From positions 206,963-270,962 of the IMG/VR virus record IMGVR_UViG_3300033992_001502: a stretch of DNA of 64,000 nucleotides. One strand, given 5' to 3'. This DNA is from a virus. The notes under the pieces were generated by a model. It was given only the letters and a program-made list of their open reading frames with translations, searched no databases and was not told the origin of the DNA. The position numbers were made by a program, and so were the translations under genes. Positions 1-9,316 of this stretch are shown here, in pieces. The number at the start of each line of letters is the position of its first letter. Within the stretch, counting starts at the first letter, position 1.

Positions 1-1
1 A

Positions 2-202
2 ATCATATCAGAATACGACCGAATCAATGCAGGTTTATCTGAACTTGAAAAAATGACAAATCTTCTTCAGCTTAGAAAAACTGAGTTGGAGCATGCACTA
101 AATTCAAATAAGGAAAAGGAGAAGACTCTAATAGATAAAATAGTAAAGGAAACAGGCGAACAGCCTGATTACTACAAAATTATGCAAGAATTAAATGTTT
201 AA
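2..202 (+). CDS. C-terminal end of a truncated coiled-coil-like protein
   Basis: This reading frame is open from the left edge of the window and ends at TAA 200-202, giving the last 66 residues of a protein that begins outside. The visible part is highly charged and helical (rich in Glu, Lys, Leu), consistent with a coiled coil. It has no cysteines or recognisable catalytic motif. Its last codons overlap the ATG of the next gene at 195, the usual sign of translational coupling. Function is unknown; a virion or scaffold role is only a guess from the neighbours. Confidence 0.6.
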   Translation: MISEYDRINAGLSELEKMTNLLQLRKTELEHALNSNKEKEKTLIDKIVKETGEQPDYYKIMQELNV

Positions 203-824
203 ATCCCTTCTTAAACTAGACATTAAAACTCTATTGCTTATCGCATTAGTGATTATAATAGTCTTAATGAGATCGTGTGACGGTTCAGGAAAAAACCCCG
301 GAGAAATCATCAATATTGATGGTAAGAAATACGAAGTATTAAAACACACAATTGATACGGTAATTGTACCTCATGATACTATTGTATACCGAAAGGGTAA
401 AGATATTTACCATGAAGTCCCAGTGTATCAAGTAGTGCCAATTGATGTAGACACACTCGCTATACTTAAGGATTTTTATGCAAAGCACGTTTACATCGAT
501 ACTCTAAAATTAGCCGATTCACTAGGATACATTGTAGTAAATGATACAATCTCTGAGAATTCTCTTCTCGGTAGACTTTGGACCGCTCAAGTAAATAAAA
601 CAACGATCAAGGAACAAATAATCGTTAAGGAACTTCCTAAAAACCAAGTTTACATTGGAGTAGTTGGAGGATTTGACAAGGTAAATATCGTTAATTTTGC
701 AGGCCCTTCTCTATTATTAAAAACCAAAACCGACAAGATTTATAGTGTCGGAGTCGGTTATGCTGGAAGCGGAGCAGTTTCAATCCAAGGAGGAATCTAC
801 TGGAAAATTAAATTAAAGAAATAA
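195..824 (+). CDS. Membrane-anchored hypothetical protein
   Basis: 209-residue protein with a short basic N-terminus, one transmembrane helix at about residues 10-26 (LLLIALVIIIVLMRS), and a long polar region. The middle alternates D-T-I/V and V-P-type strands, and the C-terminus is glycine-rich and beta-like. The topology suggests an inner-membrane anchor with an exported domain. The ATG overlaps the end of the upstream frame. I do not recognise the family. A spanin-like or envelope role is possible but unsupported. Confidence 0.75.
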   Translation: MFKSLLKLDIKTLLLIALVIIIVLMRSCDGSGKNPGEIINIDGKKYEVLKHTIDTVIVPHDTIVYRKGKDIYHEVPVYQVVPIDVDTLAILKDFYAKHVYIDTLKLADSLGYIVVNDTISENSLLGRLWTAQVNKTTIKEQIIVKELPKNQVYIGVVGGFDKVNIVNFAGPSLLLKTKTDKIYSVGVGYAGSGAVSIQGGIYWKIKLKK

Positions 825-834
825 TTAAATACGC

Positions 835-2775
835 ATGACATCAAGGTTTGTAACTCTATCTGACTATTGTATATTGGAGTACATGTTGACTCCAGCGGGC
901 GATCCTGCACCAGAGATAATTAATACGAACTATTATTTTCTCGAAAATGCTCATGTTGATCTGTTTCAGATTTACAATACTGATGCCTATGCAGCAACGA
1001 CTAAAAACTCAAGAGGATTAAGTGTAGTACCGGTTGGAGGATCTAAGCTGATTAGAGTTGACTTAACTGATATTCCAATTTATACTGCATACGATCCAGC
1101 AATAAGTGAAACTGAATTATCTAATAGCTATAGTAATGCTCTAGTCATGGACACTATGCGATTCCATTTTGCATCAGGGTTCAATTTTACAGAAGTTGAA
1201 AATATTATATTAGGAGCTCGCCAAAAATTAAATGACTTAAAGCAGATCCAGCTAGTTAATATTTTAGTGACTTCAGTTACTGCACAAGACCTTTTAACCT
1301 TCAACAATAAACCGCTTTTCTTAGCAAATACAATTTACGATAAGTACATTGATATTAAAGTCCCAGCATGTTCGTATCTAGATGAAGACTTTACGCAATT
1401 CGGGTCAGCTTCCTTTGAACATGCGATTACGAACGGTACTGGTTTTATTAAAAACTCACCAATCACCGTATCTTTAAGTGAAGCTGAATATGAAGACCTA
1501 TTTGCAGATAACGGCGAGCAGTATGAAGCCTACCGCGTTGTTAATTATTACGAAGGTTCAGTTGCGCAAGTAAATGAATTTGATAGTTTAGGAGCAGTTA
1601 TTCAAGAAGCAATAGATGGAGACTATATTGAATTCTTTGCAACATGGAACGGCGCATTCCCAGAAGACTTAATATCTACTCTTAATGCAAAAGGCGTAGA
1701 TAATGACTGGATCTTAATTCATAACTTACAAGTATACGAACAGGTTGGAAGTATTATAACTCCTTCTGGAAATTTTCTAGTCTATCAAGAAGACAATTTT
1801 GATGTTCCATTATCATACAGACCAATTCTAAAGGATGCAGGTTTTGCAGTTTCAATGTCAATCGACTATATCGTACGGTTACTTAACAAAAAGACCGGAG
1901 ATCAAGTAATCAGAACCGGGTCAATGTCTCTGTTTAATCCAAATAAGTATGGAAAGCACTTAGCTAAATTGGAACTGGCAGATAAGCCTCAATCTATGAA
2001 AGTTTATAATAAAATTGTTCAAAAGAATTTAGAGATAAGTAACTTATTTACTGGTAAAAAAATACCAACAACAGCTACGCCAACTGCATCAATTGTGTAT
2101 GTAGACAAACCAGTTAACGTAGCAGTTCCGACTTTTTATAAACAGGCAAATATTCGAATCAGCCAAAAGAACGCTCTACTAAAAGCTACTAACGGAACGT
2201 CTGAAGTAATTTTTGGACAAGGCGACATGGTTTTACCAATTGACCCAACTGACAATTACATTAAGTTTTCAGTGTATGAGGCTAACCCAGCTAAACCTAG
2301 CGAGCAGACTCCAGCTAATTTGAATCCCACTTCAACTTTCACCCTTAACTTCGGTAAAGACTCGAAGTATACATATAATTCACTAAGTGATCCGGCTGTC
2401 TCGGAACCAGCTAGTGGAAAACTGGCCTTTCGTATACCTAAGGATCAAGCGAAACAGATTCTTGAATCGACTGACTCGCTAATGTTTATTTCATTAATTG
2501 GAGTAGACGGAAGCGAAACTTTATTATACACAGGAAAATGGATGGCTTCTTCTGACTACGGCGCAATTTTAAGAGCAAATGATGCTGCTAAAAATGCACT
2601 ACTAAATGACCCGTATGAAACAATTGCAACTTTAAACAAGTCAATTGCGGATCTTACGACCGAGAATGAAAAACTTAAAACCAAGATAGTTAGTTCAAAG
2701 AGCGTAAGATACTCAAGGGTTGACGAAACCTCTAAATCAATCAACCCGATGGCTGGATTTAGGAATGCAACATAA
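835..2775 (+). CDS. Large probable virion structural protein
   Basis: 646 residues with no membrane segment, signal peptide or enzyme motif. The composition (many Asn, Thr, Ser, Tyr, aromatic-rich beta-like stretches) is typical of tail or baseplate proteins. The last 60 residues form a likely coiled coil (SIADLTTENEKLKTKI region) followed by a basic tail. It starts 10 bases after the preceding gene. Three late-promoter boxes follow it, so it belongs to the late block. The structural assignment is inferred from composition and context; I cannot match it to a named T4 gene. Confidence 0.7.
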   Translation: MTSRFVTLSDYCILEYMLTPAGDPAPEIINTNYYFLENAHVDLFQIYNTDAYAATTKNSRGLSVVPVGGSKLIRVDLTDIPIYTAYDPAISETELSNSYSNALVMDTMRFHFASGFNFTEVENIILGARQKLNDLKQIQLVNILVTSVTAQDLLTFNNKPLFLANTIYDKYIDIKVPACSYLDEDFTQFGSASFEHAITNGTGFIKNSPITVSLSEAEYEDLFADNGEQYEAYRVVNYYEGSVAQVNEFDSLGAVIQEAIDGDYIEFFATWNGAFPEDLISTLNAKGVDNDWILIHNLQVYEQVGSIITPSGNFLVYQEDNFDVPLSYRPILKDAGFAVSMSIDYIVRLLNKKTGDQVIRTGSMSLFNPNKYGKHLAKLELADKPQSMKVYNKIVQKNLEISNLFTGKKIPTTATPTASIVYVDKPVNVAVPTFYKQANIRISQKNALLKATNGTSEVIFGQGDMVLPIDPTDNYIKFSVYEANPAKPSEQTPANLNPTSTFTLNFGKDSKYTYNSLSDPAVSEPASGKLAFRIPKDQAKQILESTDSLMFISLIGVDGSETLLYTGKWMASSDYGAILRANDAAKNALLNDPYETIATLNKSIADLTTENEKLKTKIVSSKSVRYSRVDETSKSINPMAGFRNAT

Positions 2776-2795
2776 CGTAAGTAATTAGGCTATCC

Positions 2796-2850
2796 TATAA
2801 ATAATATAGACGATAGCAGATAAATAAACTTATCAAAAACGGATAAATAA
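2796..2850 (+). promoter_or_regulatory. Cluster of three late-promoter boxes
   Basis: The 95-base gap holds three copies of the late box: TATAAATAAT at 2796-2805, GATAAATAA at 2819-2827 and GATAAATAA at 2842-2850. The first contains the exact T4 late consensus TATAAATA. The last lies about 20 bases before the ATG at 2871, the usual spacing seen throughout this window. Confidence 0.6.
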
Positions 2851-2870
2851 TAAAAAAGACAAGCGTTTCA

Positions 2871-4409
2871 ATGAACGGTCTCATACAAGAACTAACTAAC
2901 GAGCTCAAAAATAATTCGAGCGTAAATTCTAGCATTGCTGCTAAAGTAGTATTAGAATCAATTAACAACTCACTAATGTTGGGGGTTGCAAATGATCAGA
3001 TTTTAGAAAACTCTCTAAATACACTAGATCAATTCGCTACTGAATTGGTAAACGAGAATATTAAAGAAGTGGTAGCTAAATTCAAAAAAATGGCAGAAAA
3101 ACCAACAAGCCGTCTTCAAAACATGGCTAAAGAAGCAGGTCTTTCTATCAAGATTCAAGCTATCAAAGAGGCACAAATTTACAAAGATCCAGTAGTTAAG
3201 CATACAGTTGCTAGACTAGAGGAAGCTGTTAAATCTATGCCTGAATTTAGAGCAATCCATTTCTTCTTTGAAGGTCTATCTAAGTTTAACTACGATACGA
3301 CTGTTTCTGAAGTTTTAGAATCATTATCAACTTACGTTAATGAGAATCGTATTAAACTTGAAATCTTAAATTCAATTTTCGAAATGAGAGTAACTGGTGC
3401 AGTTCTTTATAAAGATGCATGTTCTCTATTGGAACAAGCTCTATTGGAAAATGTACAGACAGCTGATTCATTAAAAATGAAATTACGTTCTCATTCTAAT
3501 TTGCCAGTAGTTAACCAATTGATTAATAAAATTAGCATGCTAGAATCTAAAGAAACTGGTTCGTTTAATTTAGGTATTGGTAACGGCGATGCATTCGTAA
3601 AACCTATTATTGCTCCTTTTTATAAAGTTAGCGAAAACTCAGCACTAATCTTTGTAGATAATAAATTTATCAAAGTATCGGAAGATGCGGATCCTACTCA
3701 AGTATCAGCAGACGATGCAAAAGACTTTCCAGATTTCTTTGAAACTTGCGAAGCCTTCAGTGCCCTAAACTTCAAAGAGAAGAGCACAGAATTAGTATCA
3801 GCTAGTAGAAATTTAACAGTTGCTTTTGGAATTAACGAAAACGGCTCATTGAACCTAAAAATCAATGGTTCAGTAATTGATAATATCGATTCAGTTAAAT
3901 TTTCAGAAATCGTATTAATGGAGACCATTGATACTCGTAATGCTCTTACTAAAATCTTCAAAAACTTAGACCTAATCGTTAATTTAGAGTTTGGAAAAAC
4001 AATCGTTAATGAAAGACTTGGTAAAGAATCGATCGTTTTAAATTTCGGAGAAGATATTTACGTATTCGAGAAATTAGCTGAGACTAGAATTCTTAAGAAA
4101 ATGAAAGGTTTAACTTTCCATAATTATGTTATGGAAAACTTCAAATACGATGTTAGCGAAATGTACTCTATTCAATTGGAGGAAAGAGAAGCCAACCTTA
4201 AATCACTTGATGCTGAAAAAGTTACGATTGAGCAAAATCTTGCTAAATTAGAAACTTCAATCTCTCAAATTCAAGAGGCCTTAACTGATACATCTCTTAC
4301 GGCAGACTATCGTGAGAAACTTAATGAACTTAAGATGTCAATCGAGAAGAACGTTAATGCTCTTAAGAATCAATACATTTTAGTAGACCAGTCCAAAAAA
4401 AAAGCCTAA
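2871..4409 (+). CDS. Probable virion or scaffold protein with C-terminal coiled coil
   Basis: 512 residues. The first half is mostly helical (many Leu, Asn, Glu, Lys), the middle (about 230-400) looks beta-rich with a GIGNGDAF turn, and residues about 430-505 form a long predicted coiled coil (EEREANLKSLDAEKV onward) before a Lys-rich end. There are no catalytic motifs. Three late-promoter boxes precede it, so high late expression is expected. This fits a head scaffold or tail protein, but the family is not recognised. Confidence 0.7.
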   Translation: MNGLIQELTNELKNNSSVNSSIAAKVVLESINNSLMLGVANDQILENSLNTLDQFATELVNENIKEVVAKFKKMAEKPTSRLQNMAKEAGLSIKIQAIKEAQIYKDPVVKHTVARLEEAVKSMPEFRAIHFFFEGLSKFNYDTTVSEVLESLSTYVNENRIKLEILNSIFEMRVTGAVLYKDACSLLEQALLENVQTADSLKMKLRSHSNLPVVNQLINKISMLESKETGSFNLGIGNGDAFVKPIIAPFYKVSENSALIFVDNKFIKVSEDADPTQVSADDAKDFPDFFETCEAFSALNFKEKSTELVSASRNLTVAFGINENGSLNLKINGSVIDNIDSVKFSEIVLMETIDTRNALTKIFKNLDLIVNLEFGKTIVNERLGKESIVLNFGEDIYVFEKLAETRILKKMKGLTFHNYVMENFKYDVSEMYSIQLEEREANLKSLDAEKVTIEQNLAKLETSISQIQEALTDTSLTADYREKLNELKMSIEKNVNALKNQYILVDQSKKKA

Positions 4410-4432
4410 CTGAGTCTGAGGACATTACTATA

Positions 4433-4696
4433 GTGTCCGCGACCGCAGCTAAGTACGTAACTGGCCAAAAGGTCATGTTAAAGTCTGGGCAAAGTGCTAC
4501 AATTGTTGGAATCGATCCAGTAGGTCAAACCTATAAAGTAATGGGAGCAGACAATCAATATAAATCAGTAAAACCTGATGAGATTGATAAACTCGATACT
4601 GGTAAATTTACCGATTATCAAGCTTCAGGACCTGATCCAAAGAATCCAGACGAACTCTCAATTAAAACAAAGGACGTTGCCGTAGACCAAAAGTAA
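4433..4696 (+). CDS. Small hypothetical protein with KOW/SH3-like fold
   Basis: 87 residues starting at GTG 4433, 23 bases after the previous stop. The N-terminal half reads V-T-G-Q-K-V-M-L-K-S-G-Q-S-A-T-I-V-G-I-D, a pattern common in small SH3-like barrels that hold a linear motif or nucleic acid. The C-terminus is polar and acidic. There is no ATG in frame before it. It probably forms one transcription unit with the preceding gene. Function unknown. Confidence 0.6.
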   Translation: MSATAAKYVTGQKVMLKSGQSATIVGIDPVGQTYKVMGADNQYKSVKPDEIDKLDTGKFTDYQASGPDPKNPDELSIKTKDVAVDQK

Positions 4697-4731
4697 GTAT
4701 CTGTAGTATAATTACTAAAAGAAACTTACAA

Positions 4732-5544
4732 ATGGCTGACGTATTATGCTCAATTGAAGAGGCTCGCGAAAATGGCACCCTTCAGGTTTTCGAAAAGAAG
4801 ACCAAATATCACGATTATCAATTCTTAGTTAGATCTTCTGAAGAGATTAAATTTAACGTGTCTCAGAATATCTCTACTAAACCTACTGGTGGAGAATACT
4901 TCAAACCTCTGTTCATACCGCATTATGCACAAAACGGCGGCCCTATGCTCTTAGAAGACTTGGACCACGAAGACGTTTGGTTGGATGCAGGCGGCCACAT
5001 TGGCATATTTGCAACTCGTTTACTAACGCAATTTCCAAAAGTAAAGAAAGTATACTCATACGAACCTTTCCATAATAACGTGGAGTTCCTAGAACAAAAC
5101 CTTCAAATGAATAGTGTTGAAGATCGTTGTGAAATTATCGAAAAAGCAATTGTCGCGGACGATTCAACTGAAGTTGAATTCTACTTATCACAAGATTCAG
5201 GTAAGCATAGCGTCCATCACATTAGAGGTCGTCAGGTCACCACCGTACCTGCTGAGAATATTAACACTATAATCAAAGAAAAGGGTATCACTGCGATCAA
5301 GATGGATATTGAAGGTCTTGAATACGATATGATTAAAGCTTTAAATCAAGAAAGTTTAGATCAAATCAGGTTATTCATAGTTGAATACCATTTTCACTAC
5401 AGCTGGTTATTGGAAAATCGCTCAGCGAAATTTACAGAGATCCTAGATATTTTTAGAGCTAACTTTGGAGAACTCTTCGTTAACCCTAAAACAATAAACG
5501 GCAAACACTTTATTACTCACTTCGCAGGATTTAAAGGACGTTAA
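4732..5544 (+). CDS. FkbM-family SAM-dependent methyltransferase
   Basis: 270 residues. A Rossmann-fold motif I is visible as DAGGHIG at residues 85-91, followed by the motif II acidic residue in YSYEPFHNN and the FkbM hallmark IKMDIEGLEYDMIKAL near residue 190. FkbM enzymes transfer a methyl group from S-adenosylmethionine to hydroxyls of sugars or small molecules. The gene ends in a one-base overlap with the glycosylase gene, so the two are co-translated. A glycosyltransferase follows, suggesting glycan tailoring of virion, host surface or DNA; the substrate cannot be read from sequence. Confidence 0.8.
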   Translation: MADVLCSIEEARENGTLQVFEKKTKYHDYQFLVRSSEEIKFNVSQNISTKPTGGEYFKPLFIPHYAQNGGPMLLEDLDHEDVWLDAGGHIGIFATRLLTQFPKVKKVYSYEPFHNNVEFLEQNLQMNSVEDRCEIIEKAIVADDSTEVEFYLSQDSGKHSVHHIRGRQVTTVPAENINTIIKEKGITAIKMDIEGLEYDMIKALNQESLDQIRLFIVEYHFHYSWLLENRSAKFTEILDIFRANFGELFVNPKTINGKHFITHFAGFKGR

Positions 5545-5963
5545 TGAGCCCATACGAACTTTTACAGGAAATTTATCATGATGACCCGTGGAAGTCGCAA
5601 GTCTGCTGTATTCTATTGAATTGTACTCGTAGAAAACAGGTAGACCGAATAAGAGAAGAACTATTTAACACATATCGAGACGCGGCTGAGTTATCAAACG
5701 CTGATCCTATTCAATTGGCCGAAGTAATTCGGCCTCTTGGTTTTTATAATCGCAGGTCACGATCATTAATTAAGTTTAGTACTGAGTGGATTACAAAAGA
5801 GTGGGATCATCCTCGAGAACTTCATGGAATTGGGCAGTATGCAGCAGACTCATGGGATATTTTTTACAATAATAGACTTGACATAGAACCCAATGATGGA
5901 GTTCTAGTAAAATACTTAGAATGGAAAAGACAAAATCATTATACTGCTACTTTGGCGAACTAG
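5544..5963 (+). CDS. MBD4-like HhH-GPD DNA glycosylase
   Basis: 139 residues, about the size of the catalytic domain of MBD4. The order of motifs matches that family: DPWKSQVCCILLN near residue 14, RPLGFYNRRSRSLIKFS near 63, the helix-hairpin-helix ELHGIGQYAADSW at 92-104, and the catalytic aspartate in EPND (D118). MBD4 enzymes remove thymine or uracil paired with guanine. No iron-sulphur cysteine cluster is seen. It overlaps both neighbours, so it lies in a tight operon between the FkbM methyltransferase and the glycosyltransferase. In a phage it could repair deaminated bases or act on modified or host DNA; that role is inference. Confidence 0.8.
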   Translation: MSPYELLQEIYHDDPWKSQVCCILLNCTRRKQVDRIREELFNTYRDAAELSNADPIQLAEVIRPLGFYNRRSRSLIKFSTEWITKEWDHPRELHGIGQYAADSWDIFYNNRLDIEPNDGVLVKYLEWKRQNHYTATLAN

Positions 5964-6979
5964 GAATTTTTGAAGAAAATATCCCAGGCCATACTTTTTA
6001 TCAAATTGGATTACTTGATGCAATCTCTGAAAAATACGGAAACGAGAATTTCGATTTCTATAATTACATGGACACAGAACGTGCATTTGCCGTTAGGCCG
6101 ATATATCCAGACGGAATACTTGGACAGGTGTTTGAGGGTTTTACTCAACACTTAATCAAGGAGTATCGAATTGGCTATGAGGATGTTCTTCTGAATATGT
6201 CAAATAAAGAATACGATAAAATTTTCTTAAAGGCTAGATTCAGAAATCTTTCAACTCTCCAAAAGAAGTTAAAGGATGCTCAGAGATTTGAGACATTTAT
6301 AAAACATGCATTGGCTTGCGGATACGCTCCATCTGACATCGTTATTTTAGATACTGACTTATCTCTAAGTCCGGAATTCTTAGAAACGATTGAGAATCTT
6401 GGGATAACTAGAGAAATTGTCTCAGTAACTATTCCAGGAATAGGATCAAAATTCTTAGATTCGTGTTTGTCTGTGCATGAGAACTCAATAAAGCCGACTG
6501 TTAACAGCTTACTATATTACGGAAATCTGTCATTTGATAATTATAAAGAAGGTCACACAAAAAACCCAATAATAAATGATATTATTACTCAGGTGGAAAA
6601 TGTGAAAATGTTCAACGGTGATACTTTTCAATTAACTGTATCGGCTAAAGAAACTGAGGACTTAACTAATTGGATCAATTCATTAGATCGAGCGTACTTG
6701 ATTCCTAGACAGAATCGTGAAGCGATTTGGAATTCATTCACTAACTCGCTCGTATCAATTAATGTAAGTAAAGATCTTTATTTACAGGCAGGTTTTACTC
6801 CAGCTAGAGTGTACGAATCCATTATTTTTGGAGTAATTCCAGTTTCATATATGAAAGGCCACCATTCAGCAATGACATTTGAAACAGTAGATGACTTCTT
6901 TGAGATTTGCAAGTTCCTTTCCGAGTGCTCATCGGGTGACTATTTTAAAATACTTCGAGAAATCGCAAAGGCGCTTTAG
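5921..6979 (+). CDS. Putative GT-B glycosyltransferase
   Basis: 352 residues. The best evidence is the C-terminal motif PARVYESIIFGVIPVSY near residues 290-305, typical of the nucleotide-sugar-binding domain of GT-B and exostosin-like transferases. The N-terminal half contains a Rossmann-like DIVILDTDLS segment. The start at ATG 5921 lies inside the glycosylase gene (43-base overlap). Possible targets are virion proteins, the cell surface, or modified bases in phage DNA; the sequence does not decide. A short ORF at 5970 in another frame is a shadow. Confidence 0.55.
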   Translation: MEKTKSLYCYFGELGIFEENIPGHTFYQIGLLDAISEKYGNENFDFYNYMDTERAFAVRPIYPDGILGQVFEGFTQHLIKEYRIGYEDVLLNMSNKEYDKIFLKARFRNLSTLQKKLKDAQRFETFIKHALACGYAPSDIVILDTDLSLSPEFLETIENLGITREIVSVTIPGIGSKFLDSCLSVHENSIKPTVNSLLYYGNLSFDNYKEGHTKNPIINDIITQVENVKMFNGDTFQLTVSAKETEDLTNWINSLDRAYLIPRQNREAIWNSFTNSLVSINVSKDLYLQAGFTPARVYESIIFGVIPVSYMKGHHSAMTFETVDDFFEICKFLSECSSGDYFKILREIAKAL

Positions 6980-6992
6980 CATCAGGGCCCAC

Positions 6993-7002
6993 GAATAAAT
7001 AA
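6993..7002 (+). promoter_or_regulatory. Late-promoter box
   Basis: GAATAAATAA followed by TAAG lies 23 bases upstream of the ATG at 7025. It matches the recurrent ATAAATAA box. Confidence 0.55.
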
Positions 7003-7024
7003 TAAGAAATTACTATTTTTATAA

Positions 7025-9295
7025 ATGTCATACGTAGTTTCGTCCCAACAGTTTTTTGAATCGTTATCGACTTCAGGAAACTCTACTGATAAGCTGACCC
7101 AATACTTTAATCAAATACCTGCTGCCTTTTTTGAGGCTCTAGATAAAGTTGATTTTAGTATTTTGGCAACGCCAGTTACAATCAAAAGAAAACATTCTGA
7201 ATCAGAAGTTTTTGCTCACCAAGTATACTTATTTGAGAATTTTGAAGATATTCAAGATATTATTCGAAAGGAAGATTTTTTAGCTCGAGCTGGATATGAT
7301 ACGATTGAATTAAGAATCAATGAATCTTATTTAGAAACAATTGAAACTCTTAACGAGGGTCTATTAGGGTCTATTGGAGACTTCTTAGCTAGCCTAGTAA
7401 GTGATCCGGATCCAGTAGAAATGGGTCTTAATATCTTACGTCTTGTGCTGGATATTATTGGACTTGTGCCATTCACATGGGTAGGTTTTCCTATTGATAT
7501 TGTTGCAAACGTTCTATCTGCTCTAATTTCATTGTATAAAGGGGAGTACGTCTCAATGGTATTAAGCCTTCTTTCAGCAATTGATATTACTCAAGCCTCT
7601 GATGTATTGAAGATAGTACTAAAACCAGCAATGCCGTTATTGGAAAAAATTCTACCTCTCATATTTAGATCTGGGAAGGACGTTGTTGCTCTAGAAAAAG
7701 GAGTAATTGCACTAAAAGATGGAATTATCCGAATCGGCGGAAAGAGTTTATTAGACAATGTGATTAGCTTATTTAAAGGACTTGCTAAGTTTTTCCTAAA
7801 CACCGCAGTCTCAGTAGTTAGAATGATCGCCGGGTTTATGGATACTGCGATTAATCTTGCAACCTTTGGTATGGCTGGAAAATTTGGATTTAAAATTTCA
7901 AAATTAGTAGACTCTATTGTAGTGAACGTCTCGATGATTGGTAGAAATTTCGATACAGCTACTCAAATTCTTACAAAGCCTGGAGTAGGAAAAGAAATTG
8001 CTCAAAGTGCGGATGACTTGGCTAAAGCTGCTCGTAAAGAAGTTGCCCTAGGTGCTCAAGATCAAGCTCTTAAAGCTGGAAAAACTTCATCTGAAGTCGG
8101 AGCAGATATCAGTGCAGCACTTAAAGACTTTGATGCAACTCAAGCAGATAAGTACATTAGAGCTAGAGGAGGTTACTTAAGTGATCTAAAGCAGACAGTT
8201 ACTTCAAATACGAAATTCATGGATTCAATTAGCCAATTATCTTCCAAGCAGAAAGACATTGCGATCGCTGCAAAAATGGAAAATGAATTAATTGGACAAG
8301 CTAAACTGTCAGTTGATAGGATAATGAAAGATCCTGAGGCAGTTAAACTGTTAGGTGCAGCCGGCTGGAGACCAGGTGGAGATCACTTAATTAGATTAGC
8401 TAGAGGAGGAAACCCTCAAGAAGTTAAGAAATTCTTTGAAGTGTTCTTAACTAATCCAGCAATAGCTAAGAACTTATCTAAATCTGAAATTAGAGCATTT
8501 GCACCGTTTGTTGCTAAGCCGGAAGCATTCATCGAGGGAGTTGCTAAATTTAATGGTAGCGTTAAGACTCTTGAAATTCTCACAAAGAAAGGCGGCGCTA
8601 TTGGAATGAGAGCCGTACCTTTCAAGCGAGTTCTTAACCTGGTAGCTAGATTAGTTTGGCAAAAATACGGATCACTTGAATGTATTATCCAAGCCGGCGC
8701 AAATAAAGCAGGAGATGTAGCTCTTGGCGCAACTTCATCGTTAGTTAGAACAGGAATATCTGCATTGGAAGAAGCAGAAGAAAGTTCAAACCCACAAAGG
8801 ACTGTCGCAAAGGTAGATTGCGGATTACAGGCGGCGGCTGTTCAAGCAACAACCGGCTCATTCGTTGCAGATTTTCCAGGAAGTACTGCAAATTTAGGAG
8901 GAACTGCTAACATGGGAGAAGATCCTGCACAAGCAGCTGAATTCCAAAAGAAGAGCACAGACTACTCAAAACAGGTACTAGCTTCACTAGGATTAGATAC
9001 ATCAATTGATGTTCAACATGCTCTTGACTATAATGAGCCTGTCGTCCAAGCCTATTTCGCAGATGTTTACGATCCTGAATCTGGAGTAATTAATGTAAAT
9101 CTAGTCGATAAGTCTCGGTTAGACAGCACCATTCAAGAGATGGTTCGTATGGGAAAAATCCGACCGGAAGAGGCTGCTGGTATAAAAGCAGAAGCCTTGA
9201 AACTTATTCAATCGGGCGAAGAACCTGAAATTAAGTTACCTCCAGTAAACGAAGGGCTCTTCTCAGTTAAAGGCCTTTCATTCGGAAATAAATAA
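7025..9295 (+). CDS. Large hydrophobic-core virion-type protein
   Basis: 756 residues. The first 100 are charged, then residues about 110-280 hold several long hydrophobic segments (IGDFLASL, LRLVLDIIGLVPF, LISLYKGEYVSMVLSLL, FLNTAVSVVRMIAGF) able to insert in or cross a membrane. The rest is soluble and helical. Two Asn-Glu-Gly sequences, TLNEGLLGS near residue 112 and PVNEGLFSV near the end, resemble prohead-protease cleavage sites seen elsewhere in the window. A late box precedes it. A head-internal or membrane-penetrating virion protein would fit; this is inference. Confidence 0.65.
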   Translation: MSYVVSSQQFFESLSTSGNSTDKLTQYFNQIPAAFFEALDKVDFSILATPVTIKRKHSESEVFAHQVYLFENFEDIQDIIRKEDFLARAGYDTIELRINESYLETIETLNEGLLGSIGDFLASLVSDPDPVEMGLNILRLVLDIIGLVPFTWVGFPIDIVANVLSALISLYKGEYVSMVLSLLSAIDITQASDVLKIVLKPAMPLLEKILPLIFRSGKDVVALEKGVIALKDGIIRIGGKSLLDNVISLFKGLAKFFLNTAVSVVRMIAGFMDTAINLATFGMAGKFGFKISKLVDSIVVNVSMIGRNFDTATQILTKPGVGKEIAQSADDLAKAARKEVALGAQDQALKAGKTSSEVGADISAALKDFDATQADKYIRARGGYLSDLKQTVTSNTKFMDSISQLSSKQKDIAIAAKMENELIGQAKLSVDRIMKDPEAVKLLGAAGWRPGGDHLIRLARGGNPQEVKKFFEVFLTNPAIAKNLSKSEIRAFAPFVAKPEAFIEGVAKFNGSVKTLEILTKKGGAIGMRAVPFKRVLNLVARLVWQKYGSLECIIQAGANKAGDVALGATSSLVRTGISALEEAEESSNPQRTVAKVDCGLQAAAVQATTGSFVADFPGSTANLGGTANMGEDPAQAAEFQKKSTDYSKQVLASLGLDTSIDVQHALDYNEPVVQAYFADVYDPESGVINVNLVDKSRLDSTIQEMVRMGKIRPEEAAGIKAEALKLIQSGEEPEIKLPPVNEGLFSVKGLSFGNK

Positions 9296-9296
9296 T
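9286..9296 (+). promoter_or_regulatory. Late-promoter box
   Basis: AAATAAATAAT overlaps the stop codon of the upstream gene and lies 21 bases before the ATG at 9317. Confidence 0.55.
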
Positions 9297-9316
9297 TAAA
9301 ATAATAACAGAAACAA

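Noticed and set aside
5970-6155. 61-codon frame inside the glycosyltransferase
   Set aside because: It overlaps a longer coding frame with motif support and has no own signal.
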